DNA of 64,000 bases from NCBI RefSeq assembly GCF_004293625.1, contig NZ_CP033040.1, forward strand, positions 1,860,001 through 1,924,000, read 5' to 3'. Each line of letters begins with the position of its first letter. The stretch's first letter is position 1. This stretch comes from Thiomicrorhabdus indica. Lineage in GTDB: Bacteria > Pseudomonadota > Gammaproteobacteria > Thiomicrospirales > Thiomicrospiraceae. A program made the position numbers and the translations under genes. Under the pieces are notes generated by a model. It was given only the letters and a program-made list of their open reading frames with translations. It did not search any database and was not told the origin of the DNA. Of the stretch, positions 16,069-22,962 are shown one piece after another.

Positions 16069-16222
16069 GATGTATCTCCTAAATTTATAGGCAAAAAAGG
16101 GATACACCGACCCAACAGGGAGAAGTATCCCTGATGGGTAAAAAATTAGATCGACTGCAATGAATGCAGTTTTGGCCAAATGATCTGTGGCGGCCAATAA
16201 GGGCGCTAAGCGAACTTAGCAA
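16069..16222 (-). promoter_or_regulatory. Structured leader of the 61-aa gene (P1-P4)
   Basis: Near-identical to the ardC leader (13990-14130) over about 138 bp. P1 here is GCTAAG/CTTAGC (16205-16220), different in sequence from the ardC P1 but still paired. P2 keeps AGATC/GATCT. P4 GGGATAC/GTATCCC is followed by six T. Confidence 0.8.
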
Positions 16223-16319
16223 GGGTTTTGAGTTAAGGCACTCAAACAATCCTCTATACCGGCTCGTAAACCGTTATAAAGCATAGCTCGAAGAGACAAA
16301 AAACAAGAAATAAGAAACA

Positions 16320-16362
16320 AAGTGCTTTATTCATAACGTTAAACATCACGAATAAAGCACTT
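16320..16362 (-). terminator. Hairpin, possible terminator
   Basis: AAGTGCTTTATTC and its exact complement, 13 bp with a 17-nt loop, followed on the minus strand by TTTGTTTCTT. The loop is long for a terminator; the T-run is broken. Confidence 0.45.
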
Positions 16363-16559
16363 CATGTAAGTAAGCGTAATCCCAAAATTTACTGCTCACT
16401 ATCGAAAGACAACATGGCACTCTTCAGCACTAAGGGGCGCTGTCTGCAACCGGCGACGCGCAAACCGGTGCTGATTGATGCCAATAAACCCGATTGGCAG
16501 GCTCATAAGCATCGACCAGCACCGGAAATCTGAAAGTGAATGTTGAAAAGCTAGCCCTT

Positions 16560-16711
16560 AAGGAATGCAAAAAGAGCTAGCGAAATGAAAGGATTCCGCC
16601 CTTTCGTGAAACCAAGAAGTCAGTTTGGTTGTGGTTTGAGAATCCAGCCGGTAAACCGGTTGTTTGCTGTCGGATTCGTAGCGCAAACTAAAGGTGCTGA
16701 TCGAAATCAGC
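16560..16711 (-). promoter_or_regulatory. Orphan leader-like element
   Basis: P1 GCTGAT/ATCAGC (16696-16711) is the same as in the DUF3577 leader. P2 is closed by GAATCC/GGATTC (16677-16672 with 16645-16640), another base combination that keeps pairing. A further stem GCTAGC/GCTAGC follows near 16550-16585. No clear gene lies downstream. Confidence 0.5.
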
Positions 16712-16839
16712 AAGGGCTCTTGTGAGACTGCACAAGCACAGGGAAACAAAACATAGGTGGATTTTACACAAAGTAAGATTTATTTGTATATTTTGCGGAT
16801 ACAAATAAAACCTAAGAACGTGATTTATGAAATGAAAGC

Positions 16840-16856
16840 GGCGGTAAAATACCGCC
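16840..16856 (-). terminator. Hairpin after the DUF3577 gene
   Basis: GGCGGTA/TACCGCC with a 3-nt loop, a few bases past the stop codon; the T-rich tail (TTTCATTT) is weak. Confidence 0.5.
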
Positions 16857-16863
16857 ACAAATA

Positions 16864-17403
16864 TTAAGCTACAAGCTTCCATTCAAAATCTGAAATCTGC
16901 TCATAACCTACGTTCGCAAGCCAAGTTTGACGTTCCTCTAGTTGAGGATCTTGAGGTTCAAGAATGACTGTAGGATTATTTTTTTTGTAATAGTCCGTTT
17001 TAGAAAGCTTCTCAGCTTCAAAAACAAGATCACCATCAACTTTCATCATATCAATGCTTAGAAGACGGCCTTTGATTGCTGCTTTAGTTGTGCCATTGCT
17101 GACATAAGTTTCAGGATAGACATCCCCTACTTTAGCAGTAACAAGCACCTTTTGTTTCTCATTATTAATGGATTCTTTCCATTGTTTAAGTAAGTCCAAA
17201 GCATCACTTCCTCGAATGATGCAATCAACATAGGTATATTCAACACTGTCAGAGCTACCACGTAAAAACGCGAGTGTTACAGAAGTGAATGGCTTACCCT
17301 TTTTTGGTGTTACATCACGCATACGATTGACATAAGCCAAACCGTTCATGTGAAGGTTGAAGAAGTTAGAATTAGCTTGGTTATTAGTAGCTGTATTAGA
17401 CAT
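16864..17403 (-). CDS. DUF3577 / STY4534-family ICE replication protein
   Basis: 179 aa. FFNLHMNGLAYVNRMRDVTP, KKGKPFTSVTLAFLRGSSD, VEYTYVDCIIRGSDA and IKGRLLSIDMMKVDG follow the order of conserved blocks in DUF3577 proteins, encoded by SPI-7-type ICEs and thought to act in element replication. The fold resembles a single-strand-binding OB fold. ATG 17403 has TAGGAGATATATC upstream and a full leader. Confidence 0.85.
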   Translation of the reverse strand: MSNTATNNQANSNFFNLHMNGLAYVNRMRDVTPKKGKPFTSVTLAFLRGSSDSVEYTYVDCIIRGSDALDLLKQWKESINNEKQKVLVTAKVGDVYPETYVSNGTTKAAIKGRLLSIDMMKVDGDLVFEAEKLSKTDYYKKNNPTVILEPQDPQLEERQTWLANVGYEQISDFEWKLVA

Positions 17404-17566
17404 GATATATCTCCTAAGATATTAAAAATAAAAAAGGGATATATCTCGCCCCTTGGGGATAAAAGATATATCCCAAGGGGCTAAAAAAATAAGATCCACC
17501 AACAGTTTGGTCGCAGCTATTGGATCTGAAGCGCTGCTAAGGGCGCTGATCGAAATCAGCAAGGGT
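17404..17566 (-). promoter_or_regulatory. Structured leader of the DUF3577 gene (P1-P4)
   Basis: P1 GCTGAT/ATCAGC (17545-17560). P2 AGATCC/GGATCT (17527-17522 with 17497-17492), then seven T. P3 GCCCCTTGGGATA with TATCC(C)CAAGGGGC. P4 GGGATATATCT/AGATATATCCC followed by TTTTTTATTTTT. P2 and P4 differ in sequence from the ardC leader yet keep full pairing. The ribosome site GGAGATATATC repeats the private P4 sequence. Confidence 0.82.
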
Positions 17567-17599
17567 TTCACTCAATGAGTGATAAAAAACAATTTTATT

Positions 17600-19723
17600 C
17601 TAAGCGGTTTTTTTTCTATTTTGAAGTGTTTTTTTTGATTTTTTCCCTTTTTTCTTCATATGTTTACTAATGAAATCACTGCAAATTGCCATGCTTTCCA
17701 AACAGCGCTCAGGCATTTGAACCCCATTTGTTTCCGCAAGCTTAATGGCTAATTTCTTTTGCTTTTCGGAAGGTTGGCGCAAGTTTAAAACTTCGGCTCG
17801 ATGTTTATCAATAAACGCTGAAAGTTTTACCATGCTTTTTAGCAATTCTGGCGCAATTTCAATACCTAACTCACCTGCCAATTTCTCTGCATAATCAATT
17901 TGAGGTTGTGTAGGCGGAAAACTGTCCTTGTATGCATCCTTATTTGCACTCAAAAACTCTGATATCGCTCGACCACTGGACAAATCGACATTATCTAAGT
18001 CGATATTCAAAGCGGTGGCCATTTTCCGCACCGCATCGACTTGTTTTGGCGTGGGCGTATAATCTCGTTGTTCAGGAGGTAAAAAGAAGTCTTCAGGGCT
18101 ACCTTCAAATTCTAGTTTATCGCGAACATCTGCAAACACTTGTTTAAACACACGATTAATACACTGCTGATAAGAGAGGTCACCATTAGATACTAAATCC
18201 ATTTGATCTTCAGATTCCGCAGTAAATTCATACTCCATAAATCCAAAGCCAGATAAAGCATCTCGCAAAGTAATTCCAACTTGCGTTGGTTCAAGCGCTT
18301 TGGATTTAGTGACACCAATATAACCACGCGCACGTATGTTTGACATAATTGATGCCCACGTCGCCGGACGACCAATGCCCAATTTTTCAAGCTGTCCTAG
18401 TATAGATGCCTCAGTATAAAGAGAAGGCGCTTTAGTTTGCTTATCAAGCACCTTACTATCAACCACTTCAAGCGTTTCAATCTGCTCCAAATCTGGCAAG
18501 ACCTTATCTTGTGTTTGCCCAGCAATCACCATAAAACCAGGTTCGACAACCACTGATCCAGAAGCTTCATATTCAAACCTTCCGCACATCGACTGCATAC
18601 GCACCTTAGTATCAACCAACTTAGCCGGTGCCAACTGTGACGCTAACGCTTGCTTGTAAATCAGCTCATATAATTTTGTTGCATCTTCAGAAACCCCAGA
18701 AACGGAGTCAACCGTAAAATCAGTAGGCCGAATCGCCTCATGCGCCTCTTGTGCATTAGCAACTTTAGACTTAAATACATTTGGTTGCCCTGGTAATGGA
18801 TAGCCTTTAGACGTTGCAAACGTTCTAACGGCCTCAATAGACTCAGGTGCCAACTCCACAGAATCGGTTCGATGATAGGTAATAAATGCTTTCTCATAAA
18901 GCTCCTGCGCTGCCTTCATAGCAGCAGCCATAGGAATTCCAATCTTTGTCGCCGCTTTCTGCATTGCAGACGTTGTGAATGGTGCTTCAGGTTTACGATT
19001 ACGCGGCTTTCTATGCACTTCCAAAATCTGAACGTGATCACCGGCAGCTAATGCAGCCTGCTCCGCAAGAGGCCGGTCAAAATTATATTTTGCGCCATCT
19101 TTCAAATAGGATTTGTAATCCCACTCAGCTTTAAAACTACCGAAGTCCAATTCTGCGCCATAGTATGATTCTGGCTCAAAGTCCTGATTCTCTCGCCAAC
19201 GATCTACAATCAAGCGAACCATTACAGACTGAACACGACCGGCTGACAACTTCAACTGCATACGTCGTGATAATACTGGTGACACCATGTAACCGACCAA
19301 ACGATCTAATGCACGTCGAGACTCTTGAGCACGCACTAAATTTTGATCAATGCGAACTGGATTACTCACTGCTTTTTGAATCGCATCTTTGGTAATCGCA
19401 TTAAATTTCACACGTAGCGCGTTCTGCACTGGTATTTTAAGCATAACGGCTAAGTGCCAAGCAATTGCCTCACCTTCGCGGTCTAAATCCGTTGCGAGAT
19501 ACACCTTGTCAGCCTTGGCCGCCAAAGATTTAAGATTAGAATAAGTCTTCTTTCCCTTGTCAGTTAAAACATACTTTAACCTCCAAGAATCATACTCAAT
19601 CCCCATCGCATTCACTGGTAGATCACGTATATGCCCTAACGAGGCAGCTACCGTCCAACCAGAACCCAAGTAAGATTGAATTTTTTTAACCTTACCTGGT
19701 GACTCCACTATAAATAAATTCAT
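17600..19723 (-). CDS. Type IA DNA topoisomerase (TopA-like, plasmid/ICE type)
   Basis: 707 aa. Toprim domain at residues about 2-115 (Glu7 in FIVES, TDLDREGE at 78-85), SAGRVQS at about 160, active-site Tyr283 in ITYHRTDS, and the usual topoisomerase core to about 550. It relaxes negative supercoils or decatenates element DNA during transfer. Instead of zinc ribbons the C-terminus has three tandem repeats of about 38 residues (about 557-595, 604-641, 650-688; pattern KQ..A.K.A...GI) and a lysine-rich tail. It overlaps the next gene upstream by 4 bp. Confidence 0.93.
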   Translation of the reverse strand: MNLFIVESPGKVKKIQSYLGSGWTVAASLGHIRDLPVNAMGIEYDSWRLKYVLTDKGKKTYSNLKSLAAKADKVYLATDLDREGEAIAWHLAVMLKIPVQNALRVKFNAITKDAIQKAVSNPVRIDQNLVRAQESRRALDRLVGYMVSPVLSRRMQLKLSAGRVQSVMVRLIVDRWRENQDFEPESYYGAELDFGSFKAEWDYKSYLKDGAKYNFDRPLAEQAALAAGDHVQILEVHRKPRNRKPEAPFTTSAMQKAATKIGIPMAAAMKAAQELYEKAFITYHRTDSVELAPESIEAVRTFATSKGYPLPGQPNVFKSKVANAQEAHEAIRPTDFTVDSVSGVSEDATKLYELIYKQALASQLAPAKLVDTKVRMQSMCGRFEYEASGSVVVEPGFMVIAGQTQDKVLPDLEQIETLEVVDSKVLDKQTKAPSLYTEASILGQLEKLGIGRPATWASIMSNIRARGYIGVTKSKALEPTQVGITLRDALSGFGFMEYEFTAESEDQMDLVSNGDLSYQQCINRVFKQVFADVRDKLEFEGSPEDFFLPPEQRDYTPTPKQVDAVRKMATALNIDLDNVDLSSGRAISEFLSANKDAYKDSFPPTQPQIDYAEKLAGELGIEIAPELLKSMVKLSAFIDKHRAEVLNLRQPSEKQKKLAIKLAETNGVQMPERCLESMAICSDFISKHMKKKGKKSKKTLQNRKKTA

Positions 19724-19902
19724 CGATAGCCTCGCTTAACCAACCAATTTTCAACAAACTTTTCAGCATCTTCTACGGTAGGAGGTATAAATACTTCAAG
19801 GATTTGAAATTCAAGATTCTGAATGTCATTCAGATTCAGAGTTTCACGAAATTCAAATTCTCCAGATTCAAATAAAACAATCTCCACCGCATAAGCTTCC
19901 AT
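19720..19902 (-). CDS. Hypothetical protein, 60 aa, between ssb and topoisomerase
   Basis: Acidic small protein starting MEAYAVEIVLFESGEFEFRE, with an alpha/beta pattern. It lies 4 bp after ssb and overlaps the topoisomerase start by 4 bp (ATGA), so it is translated in the operon. No family recognised; a role with SSB or topoisomerase is suggested only by position. Confidence 0.65.
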   Translation of the reverse strand: MEAYAVEIVLFESGEFEFRETLNLNDIQNLEFQILEVFIPPTVEDAEKFVENWLVKRGYR

Positions 19903-19906
19903 AAAA

Positions 19907-20422
19907 CTATCCTGGGAACGGATCTTCAGATGGCATCTGATTTTGATTGTTATGACCTTGCATCATGCCTTGTTGATAATTGGCATTCTGATTCATGTCG
20001 TTTTGATTAAAGCCAGTTGCTTGATTTTGCATCGCTGGAGACTCTTGATTACGTTCAGACTTGCGCATAACAATCTGTTCAATACGGTTCAGCTTCAGTA
20101 ATACATCACTTGCCTGACAATTTACTGCCAATCCTAACCCTGTAGTGCGATCTTTTTTCTGAAAGAGTGTAGGCTTAAGCACACCTGTCACTTGAATTCG
20201 CATACCTTTTTGAAGAACTCTCAGGGGGGCTAAGGAGTTTTCATTACCCCATACGGTGACTTGATACCAATTCTGAGAACCTTCGCGAACTTCAACACCA
20301 TTGTCGGTTTGTTTGTATTCTTCACAAACAACGTTAATTTCTGCTAAGTTGCGTTCACCTTGCTCCGTAAAGGAAATGTTTTGTCCAATATTGCCAACTA
20401 ATGTAATTTCTTGATTTGCCAT
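19907..20422 (-). CDS. ssb: Single-stranded DNA-binding protein (SSB)
   Basis: 171 aa. OB-fold at residues about 1-110 (EITLVGNIGQNISF, WYQVTVWGNE, VTGVLKPTLFQ), then a Gln/Asn/Met-rich linker. The tail ends EDPFPG rather than the canonical acidic DDDIPF tip, though EDPF keeps part of it. Coats ssDNA during transfer and replication. ATG 20422; the weak upstream AAGGGTTT site suggests coupling to the XRE gene. Confidence 0.88.
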   Translation of the reverse strand: MANQEITLVGNIGQNISFTEQGERNLAEINVVCEEYKQTDNGVEVREGSQNWYQVTVWGNENSLAPLRVLQKGMRIQVTGVLKPTLFQKKDRTTGLGLAVNCQASDVLLKLNRIEQIVMRKSERNQESPAMQNQATGFNQNDMNQNANYQQGMMQGHNNQNQMPSEDPFPG

Positions 20423-20440
20423 ACTTAAATAAACCCTTGT

Positions 20441-20671
20441 TTAATTATCATTTCCTGTAGCTAGATACTCAATCGACACCTGAAAGTAATCAGCCAATTT
20501 AACCAGCAAGGTTAAAGTTGGATCTACCTCGCCTTTACTTATCTTCATAAGCAAGTGAAATGAAATTCCTGTTACTTCAGAAACATTTCTAAGCGATTCC
20601 TTAGCTGCAAGCTCACTAAAAGTTTCAGCGAATTTATCTATAACAACTTTATCCTGTTGATTTTGATTCAT
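20441..20671 (-). CDS. XRE-family HTH regulator
   Basis: 76 aa. Residues about 18-70 are a lambda-repressor-like HTH (LRNVSEVTGISFHLLMKISK, then DPTLTLLVKLADYFQVSIEYL). Probably represses or activates this operon and may bind the double-palindrome repeat at 20785-20903 just upstream. First gene of the XRE-ssb-60aa-topoisomerase unit. Confidence 0.85.
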   Translation of the reverse strand: MNQNQQDKVVIDKFAETFSELAAKESLRNVSEVTGISFHLLMKISKGEVDPTLTLLVKLADYFQVSIEYLATGNDN

Positions 20672-20784
20672 CTATTCACCTTTATCATTTGATTAAATTA
20701 ATACTCGCTACTTTTTAATTAAACCAAAGCTCAGATGCAAAAAACCTCAAACCAAGTGCTAAAAAATCACACCACAACCACATT

Positions 20785-20903
20785 AAACAAGAACCGTTCT
20801 CAACAACTGTACACACTGTGTACAGTTATTAACAGTCTTTCTCAAATGGGAATTATTCTTGAAAACTGTAACCAGTGGTTACAGTTGTTGCGAGTCTTTC
20901 TCA
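20785..20903. repeat. 119-bp double-palindrome repeat, copy 1
   Basis: Two perfect 23-bp palindromes (20805-20827, AACTGTACACA-C-TGTGTACAGTT; 20864-20886, AACTGTAACCA-G-TGGTTACAGTT) spaced 59 bp start to start, with a conserved middle containing CTCAAATGGGAATTATTCTTG. The palindromes differ in sequence from copies 2 and 3 but stay perfect. It lies upstream of the XRE operon and covers the last codons of the 20879 gene. Confidence 0.93.
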
Positions 20904-21373
20904 TTAACGAGTTTGGGCAATTTTCGCCAGCTTTCAAACTCTTCGATAAATAATTTTGTTCGATTCATTTCATGATAGGTGTAATTCAAAGCGTAATTTA
21001 AATAACAGCGTTTAAAGTCCAGTTCTACTATGTCAGCGATTAATGCCTCATCGACATTAGCTGAACGCAGTATTTCTAGGACATCACTTGTTAATAATGA
21101 AAAAGTCTTGGCAACATGATTAAAGTTAAAACACTTAGCAGATGATAGCTTCCATTTAAGTGCACGAGCGGCACTGTCACTCGAACGATGCAGATATACC
21201 GGTTTCAATTCACCTTGCATTCTTGCCTTAGAAGTCTCAAGTAGCTGATCGACTTCACGGCTTACTTTCTCATACCTTGCTACCATCATTGCATAATGCT
21301 TCTTTGCTTCACGAATGGAGCCAAAATTCAAATAAAGCTCATCACGCCAATGATTCAATATTTCACTATTCAT
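20879..21373 (-). CDS. Hypothetical protein, 164 aa, helical
   Basis: Helix-rich protein from MNSEILNHWRDELYLNFGSI with several Lys/Arg-rich helices (KKHYAMMVARYEKVSREVDQ) and an ending NEKDSQQL. ATG 21373 is preceded by AAGGTTAAC. No family recognised. The last eight residues are encoded by the repeat at 20785-20903. A similar tail, SEKDSQ, ends KfrA for the same reason. Confidence 0.65.
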   Translation of the reverse strand: MNSEILNHWRDELYLNFGSIREAKKHYAMMVARYEKVSREVDQLLETSKARMQGELKPVYLHRSSDSAARALKWKLSSAKCFNFNHVAKTFSLLTSDVLEILRSANVDEALIADIVELDFKRCYLNYALNYTYHEMNRTKLFIEEFESWRKLPKLVNEKDSQQL

Positions 21374-21385
21374 AGTTAACCTTAC

Positions 21386-21504
21386 AAACAAGAACCGTTC
21401 TTAATAACTGTCCACAGTGTGGACAGTTATTAACAGTATTTCTCAAATGGGAATAATTCTTGTAAACTGTTACCACTGGTAACAGTTATTGCGAATCTTT
21501 CTCA
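21386..21504. repeat. 119-bp double-palindrome repeat, copy 2
   Basis: Perfect palindromes at 21406-21428 (AACTGTCCACA-G-TGTGGACAGTT) and 21465-21487 (AACTGTTACCA-C-TGGTAACAGTT), again 59 bp apart. Essentially identical to copy 3. It sits directly upstream of the 20879-21373 gene, so it is its promoter/operator region. Confidence 0.95.
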
Positions 21505-21755
21505 TCAAAAAGAAGCTGACCCTACAGAAATGCCTGGAAACAAAAAAACCAAATTGGCTTCCCCAAAAAGCCGATTTGGTTTTCATTTTCATAATCCAAT
21601 GGTAAGGGGTTCGGTTTACCGAGTCCCCCTTACCCTTAAGGGCTATATAGGAACCCCCACAAGTAAAACATCTGAGCCAAATTCAAAATCCCTAAAGTAT
21701 GAAATCAAGCGACCCAAATTCAGTGAATATTGTGTCGCTAAAGACTGGCTCAAAT
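21505..21755 (-). other. Intergenic stretch with terminator
   Basis: Together with repeat copy 2 this makes 382 bp without a gene. It holds the terminator at 21545-21582 and a second inverted repeat GGTAAGGGG/CCCCCTTACC (about 21600-21633). Nothing else recognised. Confidence 0.6.
21545..21582 (-). terminator. Intrinsic terminator after the 21756 gene
   Basis: AAACCAAAT-CGGCTT pairing with AAGCC-AATTTGGTTT, followed on the minus strand by seven T. Confidence 0.8.
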
Positions 21756-22082
21756 TTAAGTGCTGGCAGTCCATGACTTGAAATTACCAAACTCTGGCAC
21801 AAAGCCCTCACCATGTTCAGCGAGCAATTTTTGCAGTAATGGCTTAGTGACCGCTTCCTGAAACACGACCTTTTTATTTCGCAGTCTGAACCAAAGAAAC
21901 CAATTGGGCACAGTAAAAACAAGTGCAGGCTCTTTATTTACAATGTCTAGTTTTACGTTCAAATAAGGTGACAATAGCTCTTGTTGACTTAGATATTCAG
22001 TCAGAATAAAAAAATACTTCGCATCTCCAAAAACAAGCTCCAATCCATATCCTTCTTCATAACTCCAACCTCCCATATTCAC
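21756..22082 (-). CDS. Hypothetical protein, 108 aa
   Basis: MNMGGWSYEEGYGLELVFGD begins an alpha/beta protein with an aromatic-rich centre (VPNWFLWFRLRNKKVVFQEA). No family recognised and no clear membrane helix. It overlaps the end of the upstream gene by 4 bp, so it belongs to the 22808-21756 operon. Terminator downstream. Confidence 0.6.
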   Translation of the reverse strand: MNMGGWSYEEGYGLELVFGDAKYFFILTEYLSQQELLSPYLNVKLDIVNKEPALVFTVPNWFLWFRLRNKKVVFQEAVTKPLLQKLLAEHGEGFVPEFGNFKSWTAST

Positions 22083-22588
22083 CCTAGCCTCTTTTCAAGA
22101 TCAGCCACTTCCTCATTTCGTTCAGCTGCTTCCTGATGCAATTTCAACCGAGTTTCGACCTCTTTTACTTTCTCTAGATCGATAACTCTAGGCATTTCTC
22201 CGTTTAATGCCTTGTGAAAATCTTTTAGCTCAGGAATTTGATTTACTAGCTTTAAATAGTTCAGATATTCATTTGATTCCTTATTTAATTTCTTAGTCCT
22301 TCTTTCCCAAGAATCAAGTTGGCGTTGTAAAGAATCTCTTTCATCTTTTAAAAACCCTGATACAAATCCAAATAAAGCAAACATCACTATAGAAAATAAA
22401 GTAAGTTCATATAAATCAAAATCTGCTGCCTGCTTATAAAGATTAAATATCGCCCAAAATCCAAGAATAACCGTTCCCATTCTAGCAACCTTAAACCATC
22501 GATTTTTAGCTTTTAATTGCGTAGAGAGATTGTTTTGTCTCTCAATTACTTCCTCATCAGTAATTGGTTTAATTTCACTAATCTCCAT
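22079..22588 (-). CDS. Two-TM membrane protein with coiled-coil domain, 169 aa
   Basis: Start MEISEIKPITDEEVIERQNN (ATG 22588, AAGGTGG six bases upstream). Residues about 33-55 and 62-85 are transmembrane helices; the remainder is a charged coiled coil (about 90-169). No family recognised. Overlaps its upstream neighbour by 11 bp. Confidence 0.65.
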   Translation of the reverse strand: MEISEIKPITDEEVIERQNNLSTQLKAKNRWFKVARMGTVILGFWAIFNLYKQAADFDLYELTLFSIVMFALFGFVSGFLKDERDSLQRQLDSWERRTKKLNKESNEYLNYLKLVNQIPELKDFHKALNGEMPRVIDLEKVKEVETRLKLHQEAAERNEEVADLEKRLG

Positions 22589-22808
22589 AAATACCACCTT
22601 TTAAATTATGAGTACGTTTAAAGGCTTCAGCCTTAGTTGTTATTATTTTGGCAACTGCCTTGCATTCCTTGATATAAATTTCTAACTCTTCTTCGGTTTC
22701 AAGTCCGTAATCATCAGGGTCGCCACCCTCAGTGCCATGCTGACGAATCATTTCAGCGGCTGTCGTCATTGCTTGATAGCGCATTTCTTTTCTTTTATTG
22801 TTTAACAC
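22578..22808 (-). CDS. Hypothetical protein, 76 aa
   Basis: Charged helical protein: MLNNKRKEMRYQAMTTAAEM, an acidic centre (EGGDPDDYGLETEEELEIYI) and a Lys-rich end. First gene of its operon, 36 bp downstream of repeat copy 3, which is therefore its likely control region. No family recognised. Confidence 0.6.
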   Translation of the reverse strand: MLNNKRKEMRYQAMTTAAEMIRQHGTEGGDPDDYGLETEEELEIYIKECKAVAKIITTKAEAFKRTHNLKGGIYGD

Positions 22809-22843
22809 TGCTGTTCCGTTAATTCATCTATCGAGGTATATGC

Positions 22844-22962
22844 AAACAAGAACCGTTCTTAATAACTGTCCACAGTGTGGACAGTTATTAACAGTATTTC
22901 TCAAATGGGAATAATTCTTGTAAACTGTTACCACTGGTAACAGTTATTGCGAATCTTTCTCA
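22844..22962. repeat. 119-bp double-palindrome repeat, copy 3
   Basis: Perfect palindromes at 22864-22886 and 22923-22945, with the same sequences as copy 2 and the same 59-bp spacing. The second palindrome overlaps the stop codon of kfrA; the repeat precedes the 22808 gene. Confidence 0.95.

Larger units (their letters stand above)
16223..16863 (-). other. 640-bp region without a convincing gene; holds an orphan leader
   Basis: Contains a 13-bp perfect hairpin (16320-16362), a GC-richer stretch (about 16420-16540) with only short frames, an orphan P1/P2 leader (16560-16711) and a terminator after the DUF3577 gene (16840-16856). Two frames of 63-64 aa on the minus strand lack ribosome sites and run across hairpins, so they are not called. 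A lost gene after the orphan leader is possible. Confidence 0.55.

Noticed and set aside
16558-16882. Two 63-64-aa minus-strand frames
   Set aside because: They cross the orphan leader hairpins and the end of the DUF3577 gene, and have no ribosome site.
20785-22962. Three repeats considered as a CRISPR array
   Set aside because: Units are 119 bp and scattered between genes at kilobase distance, with no short regular spacers.
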